Source: JAGLCW01 sp964427915 (GTDB taxonomy: Bacteria > Caldisericota > Caldisericia > UBA6126). Taken from it: a stretch of 64,000 nt of DNA. Made by a program: the position numbers and the translations under genes. Positions 1-8,352 of this stretch are shown piece after piece (the first letter of the stretch is position 1; each line of letters begins with the position of its first letter). The notes beneath the pieces are model-generated. The model saw only the letters and a program-made list of their open reading frames with translations, made no database searches and was not told where the DNA came from. The DNA is taken from assembly GCA_964427915.1 (NCBI GenBank), contig CAYRWA010000001.1, positions 1-64,000 of the forward strand, written 5' to 3'.

Positions 1-141
1 CAGAAAGGGTTGTCAATGGAAAAATGGAAGAAAATGTAAATTTTTTTTGGTATTTTTTAGAAGAGCTGATTTAATGAGAGTTTAGAGGGGGTGAAAAAAA
101 GAAAGAAAGTTGATTTCTCTACTATATATTTCATTTTGCGT

Positions 142-615
142 TCAAATTAACAGGATGATCCATTGAGCTATCATCACGAAAGGATAGGAAAGCAATGTTG
201 TACTACCGATAAAAAACAACATAAAGATGCTTGGCAGTAATGGTTTATCGGTATTCAAAGCAACGTCATTCTTCATTTTTCTTTTCGCGCAGGAAAATCC
301 CGCATACAAAACAATGCCTTCTACACAAGAAAAAAATAACCCAAAAAGGATGAGTGAGATAGCACTTATGAAGTTTTTACCTACTGGATGTTGGATATAC
401 GCAGCGATAAACATCAAGATAAAGGCCGTGACAAAGAAAAGAATGCACAAGAAGCTACATAGTTTTACTATGTAGCTTCTTGCATCAAGCAAATAACCTT
501 CAATGGAAGAACCCCTACCCTTCCATGTGGATAGGATAGGGGGAAGAAAATATCCAATCAAGAAAAACTCAATAAGGACAAGTACGATGACAAAAAAAAT
601 GTTTGGTAAACTCAT
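142..615 (-). CDS. Small multi-pass membrane protein, unknown function
   Basis: A 157-residue protein I do not recognise. It has about four hydrophobic segments, near residues 5-28, 48-73, 80-107 and 127-155, with short polar loops and a Lys/Arg-rich stretch after the third (CAKRKMK). No catalytic motif is visible. It starts 15 bp after the stop of the large oxidoreductase gene and is read in the same direction, so it is probably the last gene of that operon. The Shine-Dalgarno match is weak, which fits translation following on from the upstream gene. It might anchor the soluble Fe-S/flavin complex to the membrane, but that rests on position only. The start codon is the first in-frame ATG after the upstream stop. 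Confidence 0.6.
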   Translation of the reverse strand: MSLPNIFFVIVLVLIEFFLIGYFLPPILSTWKGRGSSIEGYLLDARSYIVKLCSFLCILFFVTAFILMFIAAYIQHPVGKNFISAISLILFGLFFSCVEGIVLYAGFSCAKRKMKNDVALNTDKPLLPSIFMLFFIGSTTLLSYPFVMIAQWIILLI

Positions 616-630
616 GGTTATAGTCCCATC

Positions 631-3600
631 TTAATCTCGGATAAGCCCATTCTCTATCAATGTTTCTGTCATTCTTTGAGAAGCATACACAGAAGAGTCC
701 GTCTGGATAAATAGTAATCCATCGGGGATGACTTCCATTTTGGCATGCCCATCATCAAATCCATATTGGTTCGTATACAAAATGGACGAATCTTGTGGTG
801 TCCATCGATAGCACTCGGTAGAATTCAGTGATCCTTTTTGAAACCCTACTACATGTTCTTGGATTGTTTGTAATATAGAACAGGGGGATGTGTAATGGAA
901 AGAACCCTTTAGTATAGTTGCTAGGTGCTCAATAATCTCCCAATTTGCATACGGAATGACCGGGGGTAACCCGGGTGAAAAAGTCTGTATGCGCCGATCT
1001 GTACTAATAAAAGTACCGCCCGTTTCAATTGCCACCGAGGAAGGGAATACAACATCTGCCAAAGCTGCTGTTTCTGTAAGGTGGGTATCCATGACAGCTA
1101 AAAAGGAGGGTTTCGTCATAACAATTGATTTCATGGGGTTTTCCCCAAGGACAACCAGGGCGTGAATTTGGTCGTCTTGAATTCCTTGCAAGACTCTCTT
1201 GTAATCTTGATTAAATCCAACTATTGGGAGAGATTGACTGTTGTTTTGTGGTTTAAGCTGGACTATACCATCTCGAGGTTTGCCTATGTGTCCCGATATC
1301 AAGGACAGATAAGAAATAAACTTACTGCCTTCTTTGCTTACTTGGTTTTGATCAAATACAATCATAGCCTTTTTGGATTTCCCATACACTTGGGCAATTT
1401 GTACAGCCTCTTCACTAGGGTGAATAGACTGTAAATCTTTTTGAAGAGCATCCCAGTTCTGCACATTCTTTGGTTCAAATCCCATGGCAGCTAATGCAGC
1501 AGCTATTTCCTTTAAAAAGTGGATGGAATTGGTTGGATTCACGTTTTTGGTAGCCCATTCGTCCATTTTTGATTGACAAGGATTGATCGTAATAAGTGTA
1601 GCGCCATTCTCAACAGCTTGTTTTATGGCAATGGCTGCAATTGTATGATCTCGGAAGGTATTCGAACCAATTAAAAGAATGCAGTTAGTTTGAGTGATTT
1701 CATCTAAAGTATTAGGAGAAGCATCGTATCCAAACACCTCCGATAATCCACCTATATGCGAATTAAAGTTAGTCACCATAGGAGTTTGTAATACAGACTT
1801 GCTCCATTGTTTTGCGACATACATGTCTTCCAATGTCCATTGATCGGATACAGAGACTGCAATGCTATCCGAACCATATCGAAAACGAATGCTTTCTAAT
1901 TTTTTTGCGGTATAGAAAAAAGCCTCTTCCCAGGTAGTTTCTTTTAGCTCATTATGAAGCCGTATGAGAGGATTTTTTAATCGTTTGTCATCTCGTAGGA
2001 TATTGTATCCAAATCGTCCTTTGACACACAAAAGACCCTGGTCTACTTTGCTTTCTGGATCAGGCAAAGCACGAACGGCCATATTGCCACGTGTTTCCAT
2101 TAGGATATTACATCCTATGCTGCAATATGAACAAATTTGTTTACTCGTATTCGTTTCCATAGGACATGGTTTGGTGATCTGCAATTTTTCTTGCAGAGCT
2201 CCTGTAGGACAAACAGAAATACATTGCCCGCACGAAATGCAATCGGTATCTTCCAGTGGTAGACTCATGTCGGGATGAACAATTGTATCAAATCCTCTAT
2301 CAACCAACCCCAAAGCAGTTACTCCCATAACCTCATTGCATATTCTTACACAGAGACTGCAAAGAATACATTTATCAGGATTTCTGGAAATAAAGGGGTG
2401 AGAATCTTGTATCTCTCTATGGTGCTTGTCGCCAAATAGTGCTTCTGGTTGGACTCTGTAGTCCTTAGAATATTGAATGAGTTTGCATTCAAAGTAATCG
2501 GGGCAACCACACTCTAGACATCTTTTTGCATCCTGTATTGCAGCCTGCGCTGAATAGCCTTTCACGATTTCTAAAAAATTATCGCTCCGCTGATCAGGTT
2601 CTAAAAGCTCCATGGGTGGTCGAGGTTCCGTTGGTCGATGAGAAAATTCATCCTCAGAAACGTCATCTCGGGTAACAAGGTATGGTTTAGCATAAGGAGT
2701 TTCTAGCCCATACAAGTAGGTATGGATAACATCTGCTGCAATCTTGCCGTCTCCGATAGCTTGGATAGCAATTTTCTGGTTATCATTGATGGCATCGCCT
2801 CCAGCAAAGACTCCTTGAATGCTGGTAGAAAATGTTTTTTGATCGGAAGCAATGGTACTTCTTTTTGTTAACTCTATGCCTTCTAAGCCCTCTACATTCA
2901 CGTACTGCCCAATAGCTATAACAAGAGAATCAATGGAAAGAGTTTCTTCTTGTCCTTCTAGCGGAACAGGTCTTCTTCTACCGCTGCTATCAGGCTTTCC
3001 GAGTTCCATTTTTTGGAGTCGAATAGAATCAACATTGCCATTCTTTCCATGAACTTCTAGTGGACTGACGAGAAAATGGAATTGGATGCCTTCTTCTTCG
3101 CATTCTACAATTTCAATTTCTTCAGCAGGCATTTCATCTCGGGTTCTTCGATACAAAACATAGACTTCTTCTGCTCCCAATCGTTTTGCTGTTCGGCAAG
3201 CGTCCATTGCAGTATTGCCCCCGCCAACAACAGCTACTCTTTTTCCAATAGGAACGGGTTTGTTTTGAATCACATTTGCCAAAAAGTGAATGCCTCCATA
3301 TACTCGTCCTAGATCTTCTCCGGGAATGCCCAAATCGATACTGCTCCAGCAACCAATAGATAGATAGACAGCATCATATTCTGTTTGTAAGGATTGTAGA
3401 GTGATGTCTTTGCCAAGCTTCATGTTGTTTTTGAAACAAGCACCCATCTGCTCAATAATAGCAATTTCTTTGTCAACTATTGTTTTGGGTAAGCGATACT
3501 CTGGAATGCCATATTTTAACATCCCCCCCATTTCGGGCATCATGTCGAAAATTGTAACCTCATGCCCTTTGAGCAATAAGTAATAACCTGCTGACAAACC

Positions 3601-4206
3601 GCCAGGTCCTCCTCCAACAATAGCCACTTTTTTTCCTGTTGAAGGTTGCATAGGTGGAATATAGGGATCATCAAGGTCAATATCAGCTACAAAACGCTTT
3701 AACCATGCTATTGAAATGGGTTCGTCTTTCAGTTCACGACGACACTCTTCTTCGCAAGGATGAGGACATACTCTACCAATGGAAGCAGGCAGGGGAAGTT
3801 GTTCTTTGATCAGTTTTAATGCTTCTTTAAATTCCCCGTTTCCTATCAACCCCACATATCCCTGGCAATCTGTTTGGCCTGGACATGCTAGCACACAAGG
3901 TGGTCGACAATCGCCCGTATGATCCGTTAGTAACAGTTCTAATGTAGTTTTTCGAGAAGACTGAATTTTCTCCGTCTTGGTATATATGACCATATTTTCA
4001 GATATTTCTGTAGCACAGGCCCTGAATAATTTTGGACTACCCTCTATTTCTACAACGCAGAGACCGCATCCTCCATATGGTTGGATTCTTTTGTCATAAC
4101 AAAGAGTTGGGATATCAATACTGTTTTGTTTAGCGACATCAAGTATCGTCTGCCCCTTTTGTCCTTCAACTTCTATACCATCGATATTAAGTTTGATTTT
4201 TGACAT
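631..4206 (-). CDS. Fusion oxidoreductase: 2Fe-2S / GltD-like / ferredoxin / NuoG-FDH-like
   Basis: A 1191-residue multidomain redox protein. In order: a plant-type [2Fe-2S] domain (Cys36, 47, 50, 64); a GltD-type segment with N-terminal Fe-S cysteines (about 100-155), an FAD-binding GGGPGG near 198 and an NAD(P)H-binding GGGNTA near 328; a CLECGC-type cysteine patch near 563; two [4Fe-4S] ferredoxin motifs (Cys613-623 and 656-666); and a molybdopterin-oxidoreductase part opening with Cys692, 695, 699 and 727. Formate dehydrogenases carry a catalytic Cys or Sec near residues 812-820, but here the stretch reads TNFNSHIGG with neither, so formate oxidation is unlikely. With the NuoE- and NuoF-like neighbours it probably forms a cytoplasmic NAD(P)H/ferredoxin complex of the HydABC-like electron-bifurcating group. 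The substrate is unknown. Start chosen: ATG behind AAGGTGAG. Confidence 0.85.
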   Translation of the reverse strand: MSKIKLNIDGIEVEGQKGQTILDVAKQNSIDIPTLCYDKRIQPYGGCGLCVVEIEGSPKLFRACATEISENMVIYTKTEKIQSSRKTTLELLLTDHTGDCRPPCVLACPGQTDCQGYVGLIGNGEFKEALKLIKEQLPLPASIGRVCPHPCEEECRRELKDEPISIAWLKRFVADIDLDDPYIPPMQPSTGKKVAIVGGGPGGLSAGYYLLLKGHEVTIFDMMPEMGGMLKYGIPEYRLPKTIVDKEIAIIEQMGACFKNNMKLGKDITLQSLQTEYDAVYLSIGCWSSIDLGIPGEDLGRVYGGIHFLANVIQNKPVPIGKRVAVVGGGNTAMDACRTAKRLGAEEVYVLYRRTRDEMPAEEIEIVECEEEGIQFHFLVSPLEVHGKNGNVDSIRLQKMELGKPDSSGRRRPVPLEGQEETLSIDSLVIAIGQYVNVEGLEGIELTKRSTIASDQKTFSTSIQGVFAGGDAINDNQKIAIQAIGDGKIAADVIHTYLYGLETPYAKPYLVTRDDVSEDEFSHRPTEPRPPMELLEPDQRSDNFLEIVKGYSAQAAIQDAKRCLECGCPDYFECKLIQYSKDYRVQPEALFGDKHHREIQDSHPFISRNPDKCILCSLCVRICNEVMGVTALGLVDRGFDTIVHPDMSLPLEDTDCISCGQCISVCPTGALQEKLQITKPCPMETNTSKQICSYCSIGCNILMETRGNMAVRALPDPESKVDQGLLCVKGRFGYNILRDDKRLKNPLIRLHNELKETTWEEAFFYTAKKLESIRFRYGSDSIAVSVSDQWTLEDMYVAKQWSKSVLQTPMVTNFNSHIGGLSEVFGYDASPNTLDEITQTNCILLIGSNTFRDHTIAAIAIKQAVENGATLITINPCQSKMDEWATKNVNPTNSIHFLKEIAAALAAMGFEPKNVQNWDALQKDLQSIHPSEEAVQIAQVYGKSKKAMIVFDQNQVSKEGSKFISYLSLISGHIGKPRDGIVQLKPQNNSQSLPIVGFNQDYKRVLQGIQDDQIHALVVLGENPMKSIVMTKPSFLAVMDTHLTETAALADVVFPSSVAIETGGTFISTDRRIQTFSPGLPPVIPYANWEIIEHLATILKGSFHYTSPCSILQTIQEHVVGFQKGSLNSTECYRWTPQDSSILYTNQYGFDDGHAKMEVIPDGLLFIQTDSSVYASQRMTETLIENGLIRD

Positions 4207-4222
4207 GTTCTCACCTTTCTAT

Positions 4223-5974
4223 TTATAAAGCTTCAATAGCATTGAAGGTGCACACAGTTTTACATGTACCACACTTAATGCAGAGTTCTTGATCAATAGA
4301 GTGTACTTTCTTTGGTTCGCCACGTATGGCATCCGATGGACATTTTTTTGCACAAGCACCACACCCAACACATTGTTCTTCTTTTATGGTATACGTTAAT
4401 AATTTCTTACAACTATGCGCTGGGCAGCGATGTTCATATATATGTGCTTCGTATTCATCTCGAAAGTATTGTAATGTGGTTAGAACAGGATTAGGAGCAG
4501 TTCCACCTAAAGCACAAAGAGACCCATCTTTTACTTTTTGACACAAATCTTCTAGCAATTCAATATCGCCATCCTTGCCTTTTCCATCTGTGATTCTTTC
4601 TAAAACTTCTAACATTCGTTTTGTTCCTACACGACATTGTACGCATTTTCCACACGATTCTTTGCAAGTAAAATCTAAAAAGAATCTCGCCATATCTACC
4701 ATACAGGTAGTTTCATCCATGACAACCATACCTCCAGAACCCATAATGGCTCCCGTGGCTGTAATAGATTCATAGTCAATAGGAGTATCAAGCAGGGACG
4801 CAGGAATACATCCGCCCGAGGGACCCCCCATCTGAACAGCCTTAAATTCCTTGTCATCTTGGATTCCTCCGCCAATATCAAAAATAACTTCACGGAGCGA
4901 GACTCCCATGGGAATCTCTATAAGTCCCCCACGCTTGATTTTACCGGCAAGTGCAAACACTTTTGTTCCTTTGCTTTTTTCTGTCCCTAACGCAGCAAAG
5001 GCCTCTCCTCCACGTCGCATAATCCAGGGAACATTGGCAAACGTTTCCACATTGTTAATGTTAGTAGGTTTTCCCCAATAGCCTTTTTGTGCAGGAAATG
5101 GTGGTTTCAATCGTGGCATTCCACGAAGCCCTTCTAGTGATGCAATTAAGGCAGTTTCTTCACCGCAAACAAAAGCACCTGCTCCTGCTTTGATCCAAAT
5201 ATCAAAGTCAAAACCCGTGCCAAAAATATTCTTTCCAAGGATCCCCTTGGTTCTTGCTTGTTCCAAAGCAATTTCCAATCGTTTGATGGCCAATGGATAC
5301 TCGGCACGAACATAAATAATTCCTTCATTTGCACCAATGGCATACCCTCCTATCATCATTCCTTCAATGACGCTATGTGGATCTCCTTCTAGAATGCTTC
5401 GATCCATAAAAGCTCCTGGGTCGCCTTCGTCACCGTTGCAAACAATATATTTGGGAGTATCTTTTTGTTGATAAGCAGCTCGCCATTTAAACCATGTAGG
5501 AAAACCAGCGCCACCCCTTCCTCGTAAACCAGAAATTTTTATGTCCTCTATTACTTCCATGGGTGTTTTGTTTTCAAGACAATTCTGTAGTGCCTTATAG
5601 CCTTCATTGGCAATGTAATCTTCAATTTTTTCAGGATTGATAACCCCCGCATTTTGAAGAGCAATTCGTTTTTGTTTTTCCATGGCTGCTTTGTCTATAG
5701 GTTCCATCATAATAGCACTGTTGGGTGGTTTATTGTGCAATGCAAAATCTAGTATTTCCGAAGCTTGCTCAGCCTTCACTGACACAAATGTAGTTTTCTG
5801 ACCGTTGTCAGAAACAACATCGACAATGGGCTCTAGATAACAAGTTCCGCAACAACCTGCCAGTTCCAGATTCATCGTAAGATCTCTAGCATTTATTTCA
5901 TTTTGTATGGCGGTTTTTACTTTGTCAGATCCAGCAGCAATCCCGCAACTTCCCTGTCCAATGATAATTTTCAT
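4223..5974 (-). CDS. NuoF/HydB-like NADH-binding flavoprotein subunit
   Basis: 583 residues, the usual length and plan of HydB/NuoF-type subunits of soluble bifurcating complexes. The N-terminus is a thioredoxin-like [2Fe-2S] segment (CCGTCYLEP near 41). The NADH and FMN site follows (GLRGRGGAGFP, CNGDEGDPGAF), then the [4Fe-4S] motif ESCGKCVQCRVGT, then two C-terminal ferredoxin motifs (CVGCGACAKKC, CIKCGTCKTVC). It should take electrons from, or pass them to, NAD(H) through FMN and hand them along the Fe-S chain. The C-terminal ferredoxin domain is typical of hydrogenase- or formate-dehydrogenase-linked versions rather than respiratory complex I. Its ATG overlaps the stop of the NuoE-like gene (ATGA) and follows a GGAGGATC ribosome site. 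The fusion oxidoreductase starts 16 bp downstream. Confidence 0.92.
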   Translation of the reverse strand: MKIIIGQGSCGIAAGSDKVKTAIQNEINARDLTMNLELAGCCGTCYLEPIVDVVSDNGQKTTFVSVKAEQASEILDFALHNKPPNSAIMMEPIDKAAMEKQKRIALQNAGVINPEKIEDYIANEGYKALQNCLENKTPMEVIEDIKISGLRGRGGAGFPTWFKWRAAYQQKDTPKYIVCNGDEGDPGAFMDRSILEGDPHSVIEGMMIGGYAIGANEGIIYVRAEYPLAIKRLEIALEQARTKGILGKNIFGTGFDFDIWIKAGAGAFVCGEETALIASLEGLRGMPRLKPPFPAQKGYWGKPTNINNVETFANVPWIMRRGGEAFAALGTEKSKGTKVFALAGKIKRGGLIEIPMGVSLREVIFDIGGGIQDDKEFKAVQMGGPSGGCIPASLLDTPIDYESITATGAIMGSGGMVVMDETTCMVDMARFFLDFTCKESCGKCVQCRVGTKRMLEVLERITDGKGKDGDIELLEDLCQKVKDGSLCALGGTAPNPVLTTLQYFRDEYEAHIYEHRCPAHSCKKLLTYTIKEEQCVGCGACAKKCPSDAIRGEPKKVHSIDQELCIKCGTCKTVCTFNAIEAL

Positions 5975-6519
5975 GCATGATCCTCCTTTGTTTCAGAATG
6001 ACTACTTTTCTTTCGTAAATCTCGTAAAATAGTTCGTACTTTTTTCGGAGTCACTTTTGCATAGGTTTCTCCATTAATCATCATGACGGGGGATAGACTG
6101 CAACAACCCAAACAAGCCACATTATTGAGGGTAAACAATCCATCTTTGGTTGTTTGCCCATTTTGAATTGATAGCTCATCACAGATGGTTTGTTCAATTT
6201 CGTCAGCGCCATTCACATGACAAGCAGTACCTTTGCAAAGAAGTATCAAATACTCTCCAACCGGTTGCAACCGAAATTGGGTATAAAATGTTGCTACACC
6301 ATATATGATGGGAGTTTTGATAGAGGTTGCTTTCGAGATGTATCGAATGATATCCCGAGGAAGATACCCATAAATAGACTGCGCTTTCTGTAAAATTGTG
6401 ATCATACTACCCGGTTTGTTTTTGTACTGATTTAATGCTTCATCAAGTTGAGAAGTATCATGGGTTAATTCATCATTGTTTTTTTTACACGTTCTTGTCG
6501 ACTCACTCCATTGACTCAT
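5971..6519 (-). CDS. NuoE/HydC-like [2Fe-2S] subunit
   Basis: About 182 residues of the 24-kDa thioredoxin-like [2Fe-2S] family. The four expected cluster cysteines are present as CKGTACH and, about 36 residues later, ACLGCC. It partners the NuoF-like protein encoded immediately downstream (stop and start share ATGA) and would extend the electron wire of the complex. The N-terminal 25 residues are polar and look like an extension. An upstream ATG at 6525 is also in frame, but AAAGGA sits at the right distance for the ATG at 6519, so I use that one. This is the first full-length gene of the operon. Confidence 0.9.
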   Translation of the reverse strand: MSQWSESTRTCKKNNDELTHDTSQLDEALNQYKNKPGSMITILQKAQSIYGYLPRDIIRYISKATSIKTPIIYGVATFYTQFRLQPVGEYLILLCKGTACHVNGADEIEQTICDELSIQNGQTTKDGLFTLNNVACLGCCSLSPVMMINGETYAKVTPKKVRTILRDLRKKSSHSETKEDHA

Positions 6520-6581
6520 GTTCATTCCTTTATTGGTTGTTTAAAAAAAAGAGGACTACATGGTTTCAATAGAAAAGTGTT

Positions 6582-6629
6582 TCAGAAGAAACATTGACGC
6601 CATTTATTGCACATCAAAAATAGATTCAT
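6582..6629 (-). CDS. Candidate 15-codon leader ORF of the NuoEF-like operon
   Basis: An ATG preceded by a perfect AGGAGG (6636-6641) with 6-nt spacing opens a reading frame for MNLFLMCNKWRQCFF followed by TGA. It lies in the transcribed leader about 33 nt after the predicted start of transcription and 63 nt before nuoE. The ribosome site is stronger than those of most full genes here, so translation is plausible. No clear terminator hairpin follows, although an eight-T run lies downstream, so a regulatory role is inference. Confidence 0.35.
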   Translation of the reverse strand: MNLFLMCNKWRQCFF

Positions 6630-6669
6630 CACTTTCCTCCTGTAAATAAGAGAACAACTCTATGTAGAA

Positions 6670-6697
6670 AGTATAGATGAATGAGTATTTGTGTAAA
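6670..6697 (-). promoter_or_regulatory. Sigma-70-type promoter of the NuoEF-like operon
   Basis: Read on the minus strand: -35 TTTACA (6697-6692), 16-bp spacer, -10 TATACT (6675-6670). This predicts a transcript start near 6662 and a leader of about 140 nt. The rest of the 6526-6836 intergenic region holds the leader ORF, the divergent gdh promoter and long T/A runs. I see nothing else in it. Confidence 0.5.
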
Positions 6698-6760
6698 TAA
6701 AACCTGGATTTTTTTTCGCTCTAAAAAATAGAATATTGTAATCGTTTCTTTTTTTTCCTT

Positions 6761-6788
6761 TTGACAAGCAAGCTTATTTCAATAGAAT
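6761..6788 (+). promoter_or_regulatory. Sigma-70-type promoter of glutamate dehydrogenase 1
   Basis: Consensus -35 TTGACA (6761-6766), 16-bp spacer, -10 TAGAAT (6783-6788). A GAGGAGG ribosome site lies at 6819-6825, ahead of the ATG at 6837. Confidence 0.65.
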
Positions 6789-6836
6789 GATCGTGATTTC
6801 GGTTTACTATTACACTTTGAGGAGGATACATTTAAA

Positions 6837-8123
6837 ATGTCCGACAAATCATTTAACGCTTTTAAAATGGCACAGGAACAGTTTGATGCAGTCGCAGAAA
6901 AATTGGATTTAGATCAAGGTACAAGAGCCTTGCTCCGCAACCCTCTCCGCGAATACCATTTCTCAATTCCTGTCCGTATGGATGATGGTTCATTTAAAGT
7001 TTTTCAAGGTTTTCGTGTTCAACATAATGATGCTAGAGGTCCTGCCAAGGGTGGCATTCGTTTTCACCCGCAAGAAACCATCGACACTGTCAGAGCTTTG
7101 GCCACTTGGATGACGTGGAAATGTGCTGTGGTAGATATTCCACTAGGTGGTGGTAAGGGAGGAGTCATTTGTGATCCTCACCAGCTAACAGAGCGCGAAC
7201 AAGAAGGTATTTGCCGTGGTTGGATTCGACAACTTGCTTACAATATTGGTCCTGTTCAAGATGTACCAGCACCGGATGTTATGACATCCGCACAACATAT
7301 GTTATGGATGATGGATGAGTATGAAACTATCCATCATGGTAAATTCCCTGGAGTTATTACTGGAAAGCCAGTTGGTATGGGAGGTTCTTTAGGTCGAACA
7401 GAAGCTACAGGATATGGTGTCATTTATACCGTCCGAGAAGCCCTTAGAGAACTGGGAATTGACATTCAAAAAACCACGGCAGCCTTCCAAGGGTATGGCA
7501 ACGTATCACAATATGCCGTTAAGTTATACCAAGAATATGGCGGAAAGGCAATTTGCGTATCTTGCTGGGATCAAAATGATCAAAAATCCTATACCTTTGT
7601 CCGCAAATCTGGCATTAACTGTGATGAATTGTTGTCAATTACCGATCGTTTTGGTGGCGTTGACAAAGAAAAAGCAGAACAACTTGGATACGAAGTAATG
7701 GACGGAAATGCTTGGATTGAACAAGATGTTGACATTCTAGTCCCTGCAGCACTGGAAAATCAAATCACCAAAGATACAGTCAACAAGATTTCCGCTAGAG
7801 TAAAGGTTATTGCAGAAGGAGCCAATGGTCCTACAACCCCCGAGGCAGATGCTATTATTCAAGAAAAAGGGATCTTTATGATTCCTGATTTCTTAGCCAA
7901 TGCCGGTGGCGTTACTTGTAGCTATTTTGAACAAGTCCAGTGCAATATGAACTATTTTTGGTCCAAAGAAGAAACCCTTTCGAAGTTGGATGCAAAAATG
8001 ACGGATGCCTATTTGAAAGTATCCGCCATGGCTCGCTCTCGTAATGAATATATGAGAGATGCTGCTTACATGATAGCCATTCAACATGTTGCTGATGCAT
8101 GCAAGGTTCGAGGTTGGGTGTAA
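6837..8123 (+). CDS. Glutamate dehydrogenase (Glu/Leu/Phe/Val dehydrogenase family), copy 1
   Basis: 428 residues, typical of hexameric catabolic glutamate dehydrogenases. It should interconvert glutamate and 2-oxoglutarate with ammonia and NAD(P)H in the cytoplasm. Substrate-binding and catalytic residues are in place: KGGIRFHP (Lys71), Lys95 in WKCA, PLGGGKGG with catalytic Lys107, and Asp147 in PAPDVMT. GKPVGMGGSLGR and a GYGNVS Rossmann loop follow in the nucleotide domain. The ATG sits 11 bp after GAGGAGG and its own consensus promoter, and a strong terminator follows, so it is probably monocistronic and well expressed. A second, clearly different glutamate dehydrogenase lies 5.6 kb downstream. 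By sequence style this copy resembles clostridial and archaeal catabolic enzymes, but cofactor choice is not provable here. Confidence 0.95.
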   Translation: MSDKSFNAFKMAQEQFDAVAEKLDLDQGTRALLRNPLREYHFSIPVRMDDGSFKVFQGFRVQHNDARGPAKGGIRFHPQETIDTVRALATWMTWKCAVVDIPLGGGKGGVICDPHQLTEREQEGICRGWIRQLAYNIGPVQDVPAPDVMTSAQHMLWMMDEYETIHHGKFPGVITGKPVGMGGSLGRTEATGYGVIYTVREALRELGIDIQKTTAAFQGYGNVSQYAVKLYQEYGGKAICVSCWDQNDQKSYTFVRKSGINCDELLSITDRFGGVDKEKAEQLGYEVMDGNAWIEQDVDILVPAALENQITKDTVNKISARVKVIAEGANGPTTPEADAIIQEKGIFMIPDFLANAGGVTCSYFEQVQCNMNYFWSKEETLSKLDAKMTDAYLKVSAMARSRNEYMRDAAYMIAIQHVADACKVRGWV

Positions 8124-8143
8124 ATCCAATCTTTCCTGTTCAT

Positions 8144-8176
8144 AAAAAAAAGGGGGATCTTATCCCCCTTTTTTTT
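8144..8176 (+). terminator. Intrinsic terminator after glutamate dehydrogenase 1
   Basis: An A8 run, then GGGGGAT (8152-8158), a 3-nt loop, ATCCCCC (8162-8168) and T8. It lies 21 bp after the gdh stop codon. Confidence 0.85.
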
Positions 8177-8307
8177 ATGACAAAAGTGTTACAAATTTTT
8201 TTATACTCAATTTCTATTTTCGGAACTTCTTTTCATCTTCTTCTATTTTCTATACAATGACTGTATTATGGCTTATACGAACAACTTTTTGAATAAAGGA
8301 ATTGCCG

Positions 8308-8352
8308 ATGTTTTACAAATGGCACTGCCACAATGAGTGTAAAAGAAAATGA
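8308..8352 (+). CDS. Candidate 14-codon ORF coupled to the receiver/ATP-grasp gene
   Basis: ATG preceded by AAAGGA (8295-8300, 7-nt spacing) encodes MFYKWHCHNECKRK. Its TGA overlaps the ATG of the next gene (ATGA at 8349-8352). The large downstream gene has no good ribosome site of its own, so this short frame could deliver ribosomes to it by translational coupling. The peptide is rich in Cys, His and Lys. It is too short to judge by conservation here. Confidence 0.35.
   Translation: MFYKWHCHNECKRK

Noticed and set aside
1..141. Possible gene or terminator at the left edge
   Set aside because: No ORF, ribosome site or good hairpin was seen. Only a TTGACA on the minus strand (16-11) hints at a promoter firing out of the window.
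631..4206. Annotation as NAD-dependent formate dehydrogenase alpha subunit
   Set aside because: No Cys or Sec is found where the formate dehydrogenase active site should be, and the GltD-like module is not part of standard FdhA.
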